Shown piece after piece: positions 34,774 through 43,557 of a stretch of 64,000 nucleotides of DNA; the stretch's first letter is position 1; each line of letters begins with the position of its first letter. The notes under the pieces were generated by a model. The model saw only the letters and a program-made list of their open reading frames with translations. It was not told where the DNA came from and did no database searches. The translations under genes and the position numbers were made by a program. Origin of the DNA: SAR116 cluster bacterium AG-337-N21 (lineage in GTDB: Bacteria > Pseudomonadota > Alphaproteobacteria > Puniceispirillales > Marisalimonadaceae); the NCBI GenBank assembly GCA_003282145.1, contig QBZZ01000002.1, positions 114,045 to 178,044 on the forward strand, given 5' to 3'.

Positions 34774-36953
34774 TTTTTTAAACGTTCACTTAAAGCTCTA
34801 GTTATTGCTTTTGGTTTATACCTAAAGTCTCCTAAATTCCTAAAATTAAAAGTTAAATAAATAGAGTCTTCAGGAAGTAGATCTCTGTCTGCTATACCTC
34901 CATCACTTTTATACTCAAACAAAATAGTTAGGCAATTTCCAAACATATATCCTGTTCCTAAATATTCCAAACTTAAAGATTCAGAAATGAGTTCTTCTTT
35001 GTCATTATTTAAATCATAGGTTCTAGAATAACTAGTTTTAAAATTTGAAAATTTTTTCGATAACCCCAAATTTAATTCTTCTCGATCGATATCATTAGAA
35101 ATAAAGTCTTTATCAACAGTACTATGGTTTATTGAATAGCTCCATCCATTATAAGATCCACTAAAATTAAAGTCTGAAGTATCTGATTTAAAATTATGAT
35201 GATTATATAAGGAGAACCAAGAAAATTCATACATCTCACTCGGATTCCAGTCTATTGAGTTGATAATATGCGATTGTCTATCATCATTAGCTATAATCAC
35301 ATTTTTTTGAGTGCCACTAACTTTTTGACTTTGTCCTATAAAAAAATTTATATCACCTAAGTTTTCTGTCATAGCTAGTGAAGTAATACCGAGATTAATT
35401 CTATCATTTTTTTGAATATTATCTCTTCCTTGAAATTGATTATTTAAAAATAAATTAGCTTGATCTAACCTAAATTCTGCCGAGTCTCTATTAGGAACCT
35501 CGTCGGTCCTATCAGAGGAAAAAACAGAACTAAATTGAATTTTTGGTTCGATAATTATTGTAGTTCTATCAGTTATAAAACCATATTGATTACTTGCAAC
35601 GACAGAAAATCCTGAAGAAATTCTATCAATGTATCTATTTTCGTTTCTATCAGTCAAAGGTCTTCCTTGAATAGAATATAAATCTAATCCGATATTTGCA
35701 TCTGCTTCTAAGGTAATATTCGTAAAATTTAATTTTTTATTGATTTTGCCAAACCCAGACCATCTTTTAATATCATAACTTTCGTCATTATAAATAGAGT
35801 GAGCATTAAACTTAATGTCGTAATTATATTTTTTGTTACTATTAAAAATATGGTGTGATATTGATGGTGCTAATACTGGTTCATTATTACTACTTTTCTC
35901 ATCTAGATTTTGAATGTTATAGATTTCAATAAATGAAAGTGAGTTTTCGGTTATTTTTTCTAACTCTAAATAACTTTTATATTTTGAGTCTCCATCAAAA
36001 CCATATCGCCTCATGAAAGTTTCTTGGTCAGCATACTTAGCCCCAAGATTCATAGTCCAGTTGTTTTTGAGATTAGATGATGCTTTCAGATTAACACCAA
36101 ATACGTTATCTCCGTTAGATTTATTAGTATCTAAGTTTCCTTTAAAAATATTTGCTTCTAGTGTCGTTTTTTCGTATTCCTTTCTAATATTTAGTTGGTC
36201 AGCATGTCCTGTTTTTCCATTTTGGTGAGATGTAAATGTCATATCCCAAGTAGGATCATTTTCTGGAGCAAAATAATATGGAATTTTCATATGGAACCTA
36301 TTTTGTTTTGAATAACCATAAACAGGTGTTAAAAAACCTGAGCGTCTTTTTATAGTCCAATCTGGAAAACTTAAATATGGAAGATAATAAATAGGCAATG
36401 AAAATATTTTCATTACAGGATGTTTTAGGTAAACAGTTTGTGTTTTTGGATCATGTTTTATTAGCTTAGATTCCAGCCTCCATATTGGTGTTTCATCTTT
36501 TTTTAAATTACATTCACAAGCAGTATATGTACCTTCACGAAAAAAACTTTCACCAAAATCATTTTTATCAAATTTATTAGCGCTAACATTTGATTTATCG
36601 ACTAGTTTTCCAAAAAGTGGTATAGCGATGACAGATTTGAATTCATTTGTTAAGATAGCTTCGTCTGTTTCATAGATAGAGCCATCTTTTTCTGTTAATA
36701 CAACATTACCAACAGCAATAGCCTTATCAGAATTTTGATTATATGTAACCTTGTCGGCATTGATTTTTCTTGAATTATTGATGATCACAACATTACCTGA
36801 CGCAGTCACAATTTTATTTTTCTCATCTACCTCTATGTTGTCGCTTGAGAACTTAACTTTATCACTATTTGATGATAAACTTTCATCCTTTTGGCCAAAG
36901 GCCTCTACAGAAATAAAAAATATTAAAATATACAATATTTTAAAAATTTTCAT
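34770..36953 (-). CDS. lptD: LPS-assembly outer-membrane protein LptD
   Basis: Inserts lipopolysaccharide into the outer leaflet of the outer membrane, together with LptE. A signal peptide (about residues 1-21, ending VEAFGQ) is followed by the OstA/LptA-like periplasmic domain (about 25-140: SSDNIEVDEKNKIVTASGNV, TYNQNSDKAIAVGNVVLTEK) and a C-terminal beta-barrel (about 200-727) with PIYYLPYLSFPDWTIKRRSG at its beginning. Cysteine pairs for the LptD disulfides are in YTACECN and GNCLTILF. Length 727 is normal for alphaproteobacteria. Presence of lptD together with kdsD and glmU indicates an LPS-type outer membrane. Confidence 0.95.
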   Translation of the reverse strand: MKIFKILYILIFFISVEAFGQKDESLSSNSDKVKFSSDNIEVDEKNKIVTASGNVVIINNSRKINADKVTYNQNSDKAIAVGNVVLTEKDGSIYETDEAILTNEFKSVIAIPLFGKLVDKSNVSANKFDKNDFGESFFREGTYTACECNLKKDETPIWRLESKLIKHDPKTQTVYLKHPVMKIFSLPIYYLPYLSFPDWTIKRRSGFLTPVYGYSKQNRFHMKIPYYFAPENDPTWDMTFTSHQNGKTGHADQLNIRKEYEKTTLEANIFKGNLDTNKSNGDNVFGVNLKASSNLKNNWTMNLGAKYADQETFMRRYGFDGDSKYKSYLELEKITENSLSFIEIYNIQNLDEKSSNNEPVLAPSISHHIFNSNKKYNYDIKFNAHSIYNDESYDIKRWSGFGKINKKLNFTNITLEADANIGLDLYSIQGRPLTDRNENRYIDRISSGFSVVASNQYGFITDRTTIIIEPKIQFSSVFSSDRTDEVPNRDSAEFRLDQANLFLNNQFQGRDNIQKNDRINLGITSLAMTENLGDINFFIGQSQKVSGTQKNVIIANDDRQSHIINSIDWNPSEMYEFSWFSLYNHHNFKSDTSDFNFSGSYNGWSYSINHSTVDKDFISNDIDREELNLGLSKKFSNFKTSYSRTYDLNNDKEELISESLSLEYLGTGYMFGNCLTILFEYKSDGGIADRDLLPEDSIYLTFNFRNLGDFRYKPKAITRALSERLKN

Positions 36954-37014
36954 TTTTTTCCTTATATGCTTAATAAAACTTATTTTTTAACACTTTAATT
37001 CAAATAATTAATTT

Positions 37015-38472
37015 TTAAAATAAAACTTTGCCGGGATTCATAATTCCTTTTGGGTCTAATTGATTTTTTATAATCTTCATAAGAGAATAGGCAACATTAT
37101 TTTTGTGTGTTTTTAAGTTATTTTTCTTTAATTGCCCAATTCCATGTTCAGCAGAAAAAGATCCATTATATTTATGGACAATCTCATAAAGCTTATTAGT
37201 TAAATTTTGGCTTTCACCCCTAAATCCATCTGGTAATGATCCATTCCCAAAAATATTATAATGAAGATTGCCGTCACCTAGGTGTCCAAAATATATAGTC
37301 CTTAATTCGGGTAAAAAATTTGATATCATATTTTGTGCATCTTTATGAAAATCGTGAATAGATTCGACAGGAAGAGAAATATCATGTTTTAAACATTTAA
37401 TTAAGTTAGATTTTTCAAGTTCTTTTTTTTCAGACTCAGCAGCGGCTTCTCTGATTGACCATAATGATTTACTTTGATTTTCATTTTTACAAATAGTTGC
37501 ATCAGATATTAAGTTTTTTTCAAAACATTCTTCCAATACATTCTCAATTGTTTTAATTATTGGGATTTCACCCTCTTCATTAGGAGAAGTATCATCTTTA
37601 GAGTAACTAGAAATATCTATCAAAACACCCATCTCAGGTGTTTTCTCTAAAGGTAGTACAATTTTTTCGATATTATTTTTAGCAACCTCCCAGAAAACTT
37701 TTGGCATAAGTTCAAATGATTCAATTCTGTCTGGGAAATATGACTTGAAAACATTAAGTAATCTTATAGCGTTCGAAATGCTATCTGCTTCTACAAATAA
37801 CGTAGAGATCATTTTTGGCAATTGAAAAAGTTTCATAGTAGCCGCAGTTATTATACCAAGAGTACCTTCCGCTCCAATAAAAATATTTTTTAAATCGTAT
37901 CCAGTATTATCTTTTTTTAGTTCTGTAAGTAGGTTCATTATTTTACCATCTGGTAAAACCACTTCTAAACCAAGGCAAAGTTCTCTGGTATTACCATATT
38001 TTAAAACATTAACGCCACCAGCATTTGTTGATAAATTCCCACCGATCATGCATGACCCTTTAGCACCTAAACTTAGTGGAAAAAACAAATTTTCATTTTC
38101 TACTATCTCGTGAATTTGAGATAGTACTAAACCGGACTCAACTGTGATAGTTTGAGCAGCTTTATTAAATTGTCGAACATTATTCATTTTCTCTAATGAA
38201 ATAATGATAGATCTTCCGCTGTTGTCCGGGGTTGCTGCCCCACAGAGACTTGTGTTTCCTCCTTGAGGAACAACATCAACATTATTTTTATGGGCAAATC
38301 TTAAGATAGCTGAAACTTCTTCAGTATTAATAGGTCTTAATATAGCTGCAGCTTGTCCTTTATATTGTCCTCGCCAGTCATTCACGTATTTGCTATGATC
38401 ATCTTTATTGAATAAAGGTGGGTGTTTTAGATTAAGTGTTCTGAGATCAATATCTAAAAGTGTGTGTTGCAT
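37015..38472 (-). CDS. FAD-linked oxidase, D-2-hydroxyacid dehydrogenase type (GlcD/D2HGDH family)
   Basis: Likely oxidises a D-2-hydroxyacid (D-lactate, glycolate or D-2-hydroxyglutarate) using FAD. The FAD-binding type 4 domain (about residues 40-215) has VVPQGGNTSLCGAATPDNSG, LSLGAKGSCMIGGNLSTNAG and FIGAEGTLGIIT. The C-terminal FAD-oxidase domain ends with FGHLGDGNLHYNI, SAEHGIGQLKKN and PKGIMNPGKVLF. At 485 residues it matches the family. It lies 20 bp upstream of nothing but the CysQ-Sua5 gene start region on the same strand, so the genes from the glycosylase to this oxidase may be one transcript. Exact substrate cannot be told from sequence. Confidence 0.88.
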   Translation of the reverse strand: MQHTLLDIDLRTLNLKHPPLFNKDDHSKYVNDWRGQYKGQAAAILRPINTEEVSAILRFAHKNNVDVVPQGGNTSLCGAATPDNSGRSIIISLEKMNNVRQFNKAAQTITVESGLVLSQIHEIVENENLFFPLSLGAKGSCMIGGNLSTNAGGVNVLKYGNTRELCLGLEVVLPDGKIMNLLTELKKDNTGYDLKNIFIGAEGTLGIITAATMKLFQLPKMISTLFVEADSISNAIRLLNVFKSYFPDRIESFELMPKVFWEVAKNNIEKIVLPLEKTPEMGVLIDISSYSKDDTSPNEEGEIPIIKTIENVLEECFEKNLISDATICKNENQSKSLWSIREAAAESEKKELEKSNLIKCLKHDISLPVESIHDFHKDAQNMISNFLPELRTIYFGHLGDGNLHYNIFGNGSLPDGFRGESQNLTNKLYEIVHKYNGSFSAEHGIGQLKKNNLKTHKNNVAYSLMKIIKNQLDPKGIMNPGKVLF

Positions 38473-38491
38473 TTTTTTCCTAATTAATATT

Positions 38492-40273
38492 TTAAGTTTT
38501 GTAAGACGCTCTTTTCAAGCGATCATTTATAGCAATTCCAACTCCTTTGTTGGGTATTGGCATTACTTGAATATTTTCAACACCACAAGAGTCTAGATAA
38601 CGTAACCCTGAAAATAGCAAATAACATGCTTGAATTAAATTTTTATTAGGGCTTAAATTAAACAAATTTTGTTTTTTCTGCAATGACTTTGGAGTATTCC
38701 CAAAAATTAACCAGCCACTATTTTTCATATTAGATTTTTGATTTAAATAGACATTTGCATTTGGTGAGTAATGACTTTTTAATAATCCAGGAGAAATCAT
38801 CTCTTCATTGCTTTTAATATCCAAGACTTTAGTTTTTAGAGCATTATAAATCATCTCAGCAGTTATATAGCCGTGTCTGAGTATAATTGGGTTATCGCCA
38901 CGACAATCAACTACAGTAGATTCAATTCCAACTTCACAAAACCCGTAATCAATTATTTTAGAAAGCTTCCAACCATTACCTTTAAATTTTGGTCCAAAAT
39001 CATCAATAACATGTTTAGCAGTTGTTGGACTTACACCACCTGACTTATTTGCACTAGGAGCTAGGATAGGGATTTTAACTCTTTCTAGCAAATCAAGTGC
39101 TACGGGGTGAGATGGTACTCTAATTCCAAGACTACTTTTACCTTGTGATAATAGATTTGATTTATCATTTTTTTTTGTTTGTAATATTATGGTCAGTGGA
39201 CCTGGCCAGAATTTATTAGTTAATCTATTTGCAACATCAGTAAATTGAACATATTTTTCAGCCTCGTTTTTATTATAAGTATGAGCTATTAAAGGATTGC
39301 TTAATGGACGATCTTTAGCAGAATATATACTTTTAATTGCTTTTTTGCTATTTCCTATCGCCCCAATCCCATAGACGGTTTCTGTGGGAAACGCTACTAG
39401 TTCTTTTTTATTTAAAGCATTAGCTGCTAAGGTTAAATCTATTTCATATTTTTTGTTATTTGTGTTACTTAGGTTTAATAGAAACTTACATGGTAAATCA
39501 TTAGTAAGACCATAAGCTAAGAATTTTTCATTTTTGAAATTTTCTTTACCATATCTCATTTCCAAACCTGAATTGGAAATGATATTTCCGCCAGCGGCTT
39601 TAAGAATACTATGCCCAGCTGCTATGTCCCACTCCATAGTTGGAGAAGTACGAGGATAAAAATCAACATGACCTTCAGCTAAATAACAAAACTTTATACT
39701 AGATCCAACATCTCGATCTGAAACAGGATTAACAATAGAAATCCAATTTTCTAATTCTACTGATCTATGATTTAAACTACTTAAAATTTTTAAATTATTG
39801 TAATCAATTTGATTACATTGTATTTGCTTTGAACTTTCAAATTCTTCGTCTTTTTCTAATTTCCATGCCTTATCTTTGAAGTTATACCAAATGTTACCAG
39901 TGTAAGGCTGTGATATTAATCCAAATATGGGTAAATTATTTTTTATAAGAGCAAAATTTACTGTGAAATTTGGCTTCTTATTTATAAACTCTTTGGTACC
40001 ATCGATTGGATCAATTAACCAAAAAACATTATTATTTCGGAAGAATTTCTGAGATTTTTCAAATTCTTCACTAACAATTTTCACTTTTGGAAAAAGTTTT
40101 TTTATCCCATTAACGGCTATTTGATTAACTTCAAGATCTGCTTGAGTAAGTGGAGAGTTGTCATTTTTGTACTTTACCTGATTAAAACTAAGATTTTGAA
40201 AATGCAACATTGCACATTTATTACATTGCCTTGCTAAATCAATTAAGTGAAAAAGTTTTTTTAAACTAATCAT
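38492..40273 (-). CDS. Fusion of CysQ-like bisphosphate nucleotidase and Sua5-type threonylcarbamoyl-AMP synthase
   Basis: 593 residues in two enzymes. Residues about 1-262 are an inositol-monophosphatase-fold CysQ: SEEFEKSQ, WLIDPIDGTKEFI (metal motif), and MEWDIAAGHSILKAAGG; CysQ hydrolyses PAP to AMP. Residues about 275-593 are Sua5/YrdC: VAFPTETVYGIGAIG, IYSAKDRPLSNPLIAH, LGIRVPSHPVALDLL, STVVDCRGDNPIILRHG, and the Sua5-specific C-terminal domain with SPGLLKSHYSPNANVYL. Sua5 makes threonylcarbamoyl-AMP for t6A37 of tRNA. The frame is continuous, with no stop and no methionine near the join (LNLSNTNNKKYEIDLTLAAN), so this looks like a true fusion. The ATG overlaps the stop of the upstream glycosylase by 4 bp. 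Confidence 0.9.
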   Translation of the reverse strand: MISLKKLFHLIDLARQCNKCAMLHFQNLSFNQVKYKNDNSPLTQADLEVNQIAVNGIKKLFPKVKIVSEEFEKSQKFFRNNNVFWLIDPIDGTKEFINKKPNFTVNFALIKNNLPIFGLISQPYTGNIWYNFKDKAWKLEKDEEFESSKQIQCNQIDYNNLKILSSLNHRSVELENWISIVNPVSDRDVGSSIKFCYLAEGHVDFYPRTSPTMEWDIAAGHSILKAAGGNIISNSGLEMRYGKENFKNEKFLAYGLTNDLPCKFLLNLSNTNNKKYEIDLTLAANALNKKELVAFPTETVYGIGAIGNSKKAIKSIYSAKDRPLSNPLIAHTYNKNEAEKYVQFTDVANRLTNKFWPGPLTIILQTKKNDKSNLLSQGKSSLGIRVPSHPVALDLLERVKIPILAPSANKSGGVSPTTAKHVIDDFGPKFKGNGWKLSKIIDYGFCEVGIESTVVDCRGDNPIILRHGYITAEMIYNALKTKVLDIKSNEEMISPGLLKSHYSPNANVYLNQKSNMKNSGWLIFGNTPKSLQKKQNLFNLSPNKNLIQACYLLFSGLRYLDSCGVENIQVMPIPNKGVGIAINDRLKRASYKT

Positions 40274-40908
40274 AATGTATAGCTTGCTTTTTCTACTTTT
40301 ACTTTATTGTAAAAGTGCCATAAAAATAGGGCTGCTGCGGCCCTATGAGGCTTCCACATACTTCCAATTTTTTCCATCTCTTTTTCATTTGGTCTTGTTT
40401 CTAAACCTTTTAAAAGTTTAACTGCTTCTTGTAGGGCTAAGTCAGCAGATGGCCAAGCGTTTGTATCTTGCAGAGCAAATATTTTGTAATTATTAATTGT
40501 CCAATGTCCAATTCCTTTAATCTTTATCAATAAATTTGTAACTTCATCACTATTTTGCTTATTAAGATAATCAAAATTAATTTCATTTTTAACTACTAAT
40601 ATTGCTAAATTTTTTAGATAAAATGATTTTTGAGAAGATAACCCATAAAGTTTTAGTTGTTCTATGCTGGCCTCAGACATTTCCTTTTCATTTAACATAC
40701 CATCTTTTTTTAATTTATCGCTTAAAGATTTTGCTACACTAGTTGAAATTTGTTGTCCAATTATAATCTTAGCAAGGCTCTCAAAGCCTTCCTTGATTGT
40801 ACGATTAAGGGGCAAACCAAATTGCTCAAAAACTTTTTTAAAGCTATCATCAATTTTAATAATACTGTAAAATGAATTGTTCATATTGGAATTCCATCTT
40901 AAATTCAT
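40270..40908 (-). CDS. DNA-3-methyladenine glycosylase II (AlkA-like, HhH-GPD)
   Basis: Base-excision repair enzyme that removes alkylated purines. The 212 residues cover the HhH-GPD core: KIIIGQQISTSVAKSL, the helix-hairpin-helix IKGIGHWTINNYKI, and the catalytic aspartate in WPSADLALQEAV. KPHRAAAALFLWHF is the typical C-terminal helix. The N-terminal TBP-like domain of E. coli AlkA is absent, as in the shorter MagIII/yeast-Mag1-like forms. It overlaps the CysQ-Sua5 fusion by 4 bp (ATGA). ATG at 40908; an internal ATG 8 codons later is also possible. Confidence 0.9.
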   Translation of the reverse strand: MNLRWNSNMNNSFYSIIKIDDSFKKVFEQFGLPLNRTIKEGFESLAKIIIGQQISTSVAKSLSDKLKKDGMLNEKEMSEASIEQLKLYGLSSQKSFYLKNLAILVVKNEINFDYLNKQNSDEVTNLLIKIKGIGHWTINNYKIFALQDTNAWPSADLALQEAVKLLKGLETRPNEKEMEKIGSMWKPHRAAAALFLWHFYNKVKVEKASYTL

Positions 40909-40949
40909 TCTTAACCTTTCAATTTAAACTTTAAGAGTTGATTATATAA

Positions 40950-41609
40950 ATGTACCAAACAGATCAAGAAAAAGATAATCAAGTTAAAGTCTGGGATCTT
41001 TCTTTAAGATTATTCCACTTTATTTTAATAATTCTTATTATAGGCTCTTATATCTCAGCAAAATTAGATATGTTAAATATACATCAATATTTTGGTGCAT
41101 CAATTTTAGGTTTAATCTTTTTTAGAATTTTATGGGGATTTATTGGAAGTTATTATTCAAAATTTGAAAGTTTCAATATATCTATAAAAAGAGCATTAAT
41201 ACAGTTTTCTAAAAAAAATCAAAATAAATCAATAAGAACCCCTCTTGGTAGTTTCTCAACTTTAACTTTTATAATTGTTCTAATTGGATTATCCATTTCA
41301 GGGTTATTTTCAAGTGATGACGTTTTATACGATGGACCACTTGCTCATTTGGCGTCCAACTATATATATTTCTGGACTTATATTCATAATTTACTTCACT
41401 TTTTTTTATATTTTTTGGTAGGAACTCATATTTTAGCTATTTTATACTATCAAATTATAAAAAAACATAAAATTATACAAAGAATGACTGATGGATATAC
41501 AAGAATAAACCAAAAAAATGTGAGACCCATTAATGAAAAAACATCAAAAGGTATAATATTAATAGCTGTTTTTATTTTCGCACCAATTTTAATTTTGAGT
41601 TATTTTTAG
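40950..41609 (+). CDS. Cytochrome b561-type membrane protein
   Basis: Di-heme b-type cytochrome of the inner membrane. It has four main hydrophobic segments and an extra C-terminal one. The first starts after KVWDLSLRLFHFILIILII, whose histidine is a heme ligand, and further ligands are in NIHQYFGASILG, YIHNLLHFFLYF and VGTHILAIL. FFRILWGFIGS and the C-terminal RMTDGY segment are typical of the small b561 family found with c-type or YceI-like partners; none is adjacent here. It is divergent from the glycosylase gene across 41 bp. The electron partner is unknown. Confidence 0.85.
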   Translation: MYQTDQEKDNQVKVWDLSLRLFHFILIILIIGSYISAKLDMLNIHQYFGASILGLIFFRILWGFIGSYYSKFESFNISIKRALIQFSKKNQNKSIRTPLGSFSTLTFIIVLIGLSISGLFSSDDVLYDGPLAHLASNYIYFWTYIHNLLHFFLYFLVGTHILAILYYQIIKKHKIIQRMTDGYTRINQKNVRPINEKTSKGIILIAVFIFAPILILSYF

Positions 41610-41614
41610 ATACT

Positions 41615-42061
41615 TTATCCTATGTCTGCTTTGTATCCCACTGACTCAATTCCAAAAACTGCAGCAATTTCGTCATTATCTGATGTGTCACCAGAAATTC
41701 CTAGAGATCCTACAATGTTATTATTTTTGTCTCTTATTAACACACCTCCTGGAACAGGAACTAAAGCCCCATTTGTAAGAGTGTTTAAAGAGTTTATAAA
41801 ATAAGCTTGTTGTTCTGCTCTATTAAACAATGCTCTTGAACCCATACTCATCTGATATGCACCATTAGCCTTTCCGTGAGCTATTTGAAAACGTAAACTA
41901 CTAATTCCATCTTCACCAGAACAGACCTTTATTGCTCCACGGTGATCTAAAAGAACAACCATAATCGGATTAATTTTTATTTCTCTTGCTTTACTGATTG
42001 CATTTTTGACAATTAGATTTGCTTTTTCTAATGTTATTTGTTCCAAAACAATTTCAGACAT
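41615..42061 (-). CDS. GlcG/HbpS-family heme-binding-like protein
   Basis: 148 residues of the GlcG/HbpS (DUF336) family: MVVLLDHRGAIKVCSGEDGI, IAHGKANGAYQMSMGSRALF, and GALVPVPGGVLIRDKNNNIVG plus GISGDTSDNDEIAA. Members bind heme or cobalamin, or lie in glycolate-oxidase operons with unclear roles. There is no signal peptide, so it should be cytosolic. It converges on the b561 gene with 5 bp between the stops. The glycolate-oxidase-like gene at 37.0-38.5 kb is not adjacent, so a joint role is only a guess. Confidence 0.85.
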   Translation of the reverse strand: MSEIVLEQITLEKANLIVKNAISKAREIKINPIMVVLLDHRGAIKVCSGEDGISSLRFQIAHGKANGAYQMSMGSRALFNRAEQQAYFINSLNTLTNGALVPVPGGVLIRDKNNNIVGSLGISGDTSDNDEIAAVFGIESVGYKADIG

Positions 42062-42175
42062 TGTAAAACTCCATTCTAAAAACTTTAGTATTCAATAATA
42101 TAATATTTTAACGTATATTCTAATTTATGCGATTTGTGTTATTTTTTTTTAAATCTTTGGAATAAATGAAATATA

Positions 42176-43186
42176 ATGTATCCAAAATTAGATTATCATG
42201 ATTTCTTAAAGTCTAATGAAAATACAATTATAAATTATGATATTTATATTGTAGTTGCATTTTATAAATTTTTTGATGTAGGCAATCTATTAGATTTGCA
42301 AATTTTATTGAATTCAATTCTATCTAGAACAGAGATTAAAGGCACTATTCTGTTAGCTAATGAAGGAATAAATGGAACTATTTCTGGTAAAAAAAATGAA
42401 ATATCAGAAGCCTTAGAAAGTATTTGGAAGATTGAAAATTTAACCGATCTTAAGCCTAAATTTTCTTTGGCCCCTAAAAATCCATTCTTCAGAATGAAAA
42501 TTAAATTTAAAAAAGAAATTGTAACTTTAGGAATAAAAGATATTTCACCAAATTATACAGTAGGGAAATATATTGAACCTGAAAAATGGAATGAATTAAT
42601 TTCAGATGAAAACCTATTATTAATAGATACAAGAAATGATTATGAAGTATCTATTGGGACTTTTGAGAATGCTTTAAACCCAAATATCAAAAACTTTAGA
42701 GAATTTCCAAAGTGGGTATCTAAAAACCTAATAAAAAAAGATCCTGAAATTAAAAATAAAAAAATCGCAATGTTTTGCACAGGAGGTATTAGATGCGAAA
42801 AATCTACCTCATATTTAAAATCAATAGGCTTTAAAGATGTTTTTCATTTAGAAGGTGGTATTTTAAAATATCTTGAAAAAATCCCTGAAAAACACAGTAA
42901 ATGGAATGGTAGTTGTTTTGTTTTTGATTATAGAGTTTCGGTTCAACACAATTTAAAATTAGGTAATTATGATATGTGTTTTGCTTGCAGAATGCCTATC
43001 AATGCAGAGGATAAAAAACATAATTTTTTTGTGCAGGGTGAAAGTTGTCATCACTGTTATAATTTTTCTAATAAAAAACAAAAACAAAAATTTAAAGAAC
43101 GTCAAAAACAAATTGAATTATCAAAATTAAAAAATGAGGCTCATATTGGTATTCCAAATATTAAGAGTAAAATAAAAAAACTCTAA
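42176..43186 (+). CDS. trhO: tRNA uridine(34) hydroxylase TrhO (rhodanese-domain protein)
   Basis: Oxygen-dependent hydroxylation of uridine 34 in tRNA, first step to ho5U-type wobble modifications. The N-terminal region has the acylphosphatase-like GTILLANEGINGTISGK. The rhodanese domain (about residues 135-240) has LLIDTRNDYEVSIGTF and the catalytic cysteine loop FCTGGIRCEKSTSYL. The C-terminal zinc-type cysteines are in MCFACRMPINAED and ESCHHCYNF. Length (336) is standard. A GTG or ATG start ambiguity does not arise; the ATG follows a weak AATGAA region. It converges on the ArsC-like gene with a 4-bp overlap. Confidence 0.93.
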   Translation: MYPKLDYHDFLKSNENTIINYDIYIVVAFYKFFDVGNLLDLQILLNSILSRTEIKGTILLANEGINGTISGKKNEISEALESIWKIENLTDLKPKFSLAPKNPFFRMKIKFKKEIVTLGIKDISPNYTVGKYIEPEKWNELISDENLLLIDTRNDYEVSIGTFENALNPNIKNFREFPKWVSKNLIKKDPEIKNKKIAMFCTGGIRCEKSTSYLKSIGFKDVFHLEGGILKYLEKIPEKHSKWNGSCFVFDYRVSVQHNLKLGNYDMCFACRMPINAEDKKHNFFVQGESCHHCYNFSNKKQKQKFKERQKQIELSKLKNEAHIGIPNIKSKIKKL

Positions 43187-43557
43187 TTAAATAAAGTATT
43201 TATTGTTTCAGGTGGTCGCCCAATTACTGACTTAACTAATAAACCATTAGTGTATTTAGTAATTAATGGTCTTTGTAATAAGATAGGGTTTTCAACAATA
43301 AGTTTTTTAATTTCATTCTTATTTAGTTCTATTTTACTTAGATTTAAATTTTTAAAAGTAATTTCATTTTTTCTTATCAGATCATCTTTTGGGATATTTT
43401 TAGAATTTAATATTGACGATAATACATTTTCATCAATTCCGATCTCTAAATATCTTATAATTTTGTAACTTTCAGTTCTCAACTTTAGTAGTTCCAATGC
43501 TTTTCTTGATTTTGAACATCTTGAATTGTGGTATATTTTATAAAAGTTTTGTTTCAT
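43183..43557 (-). CDS. ArsC/YfgD-family thioredoxin-fold protein
   Basis: 124 residues of the ArsC (glutaredoxin-type arsenate reductase) family. The catalytic cysteine is in YHNSRCSKSRKALELL. The C-terminal motifs LIVENPILLQRPLI and KSVIGRPPE match YfgD/ArsC. There is no ars operon nearby (no ArsB, ArsR or Acr3 gene in the window), so arsenate reduction in vivo is uncertain. The ATG overlaps the stop of the molybdopterin-binding gene (ATGA), pointing to one transcript. Confidence 0.85.
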   Translation of the reverse strand: MKQNFYKIYHNSRCSKSRKALELLKLRTESYKIIRYLEIGIDENVLSSILNSKNIPKDDLIRKNEITFKNLNLSKIELNKNEIKKLIVENPILLQRPLITKYTNGLLVKSVIGRPPETINTLFN

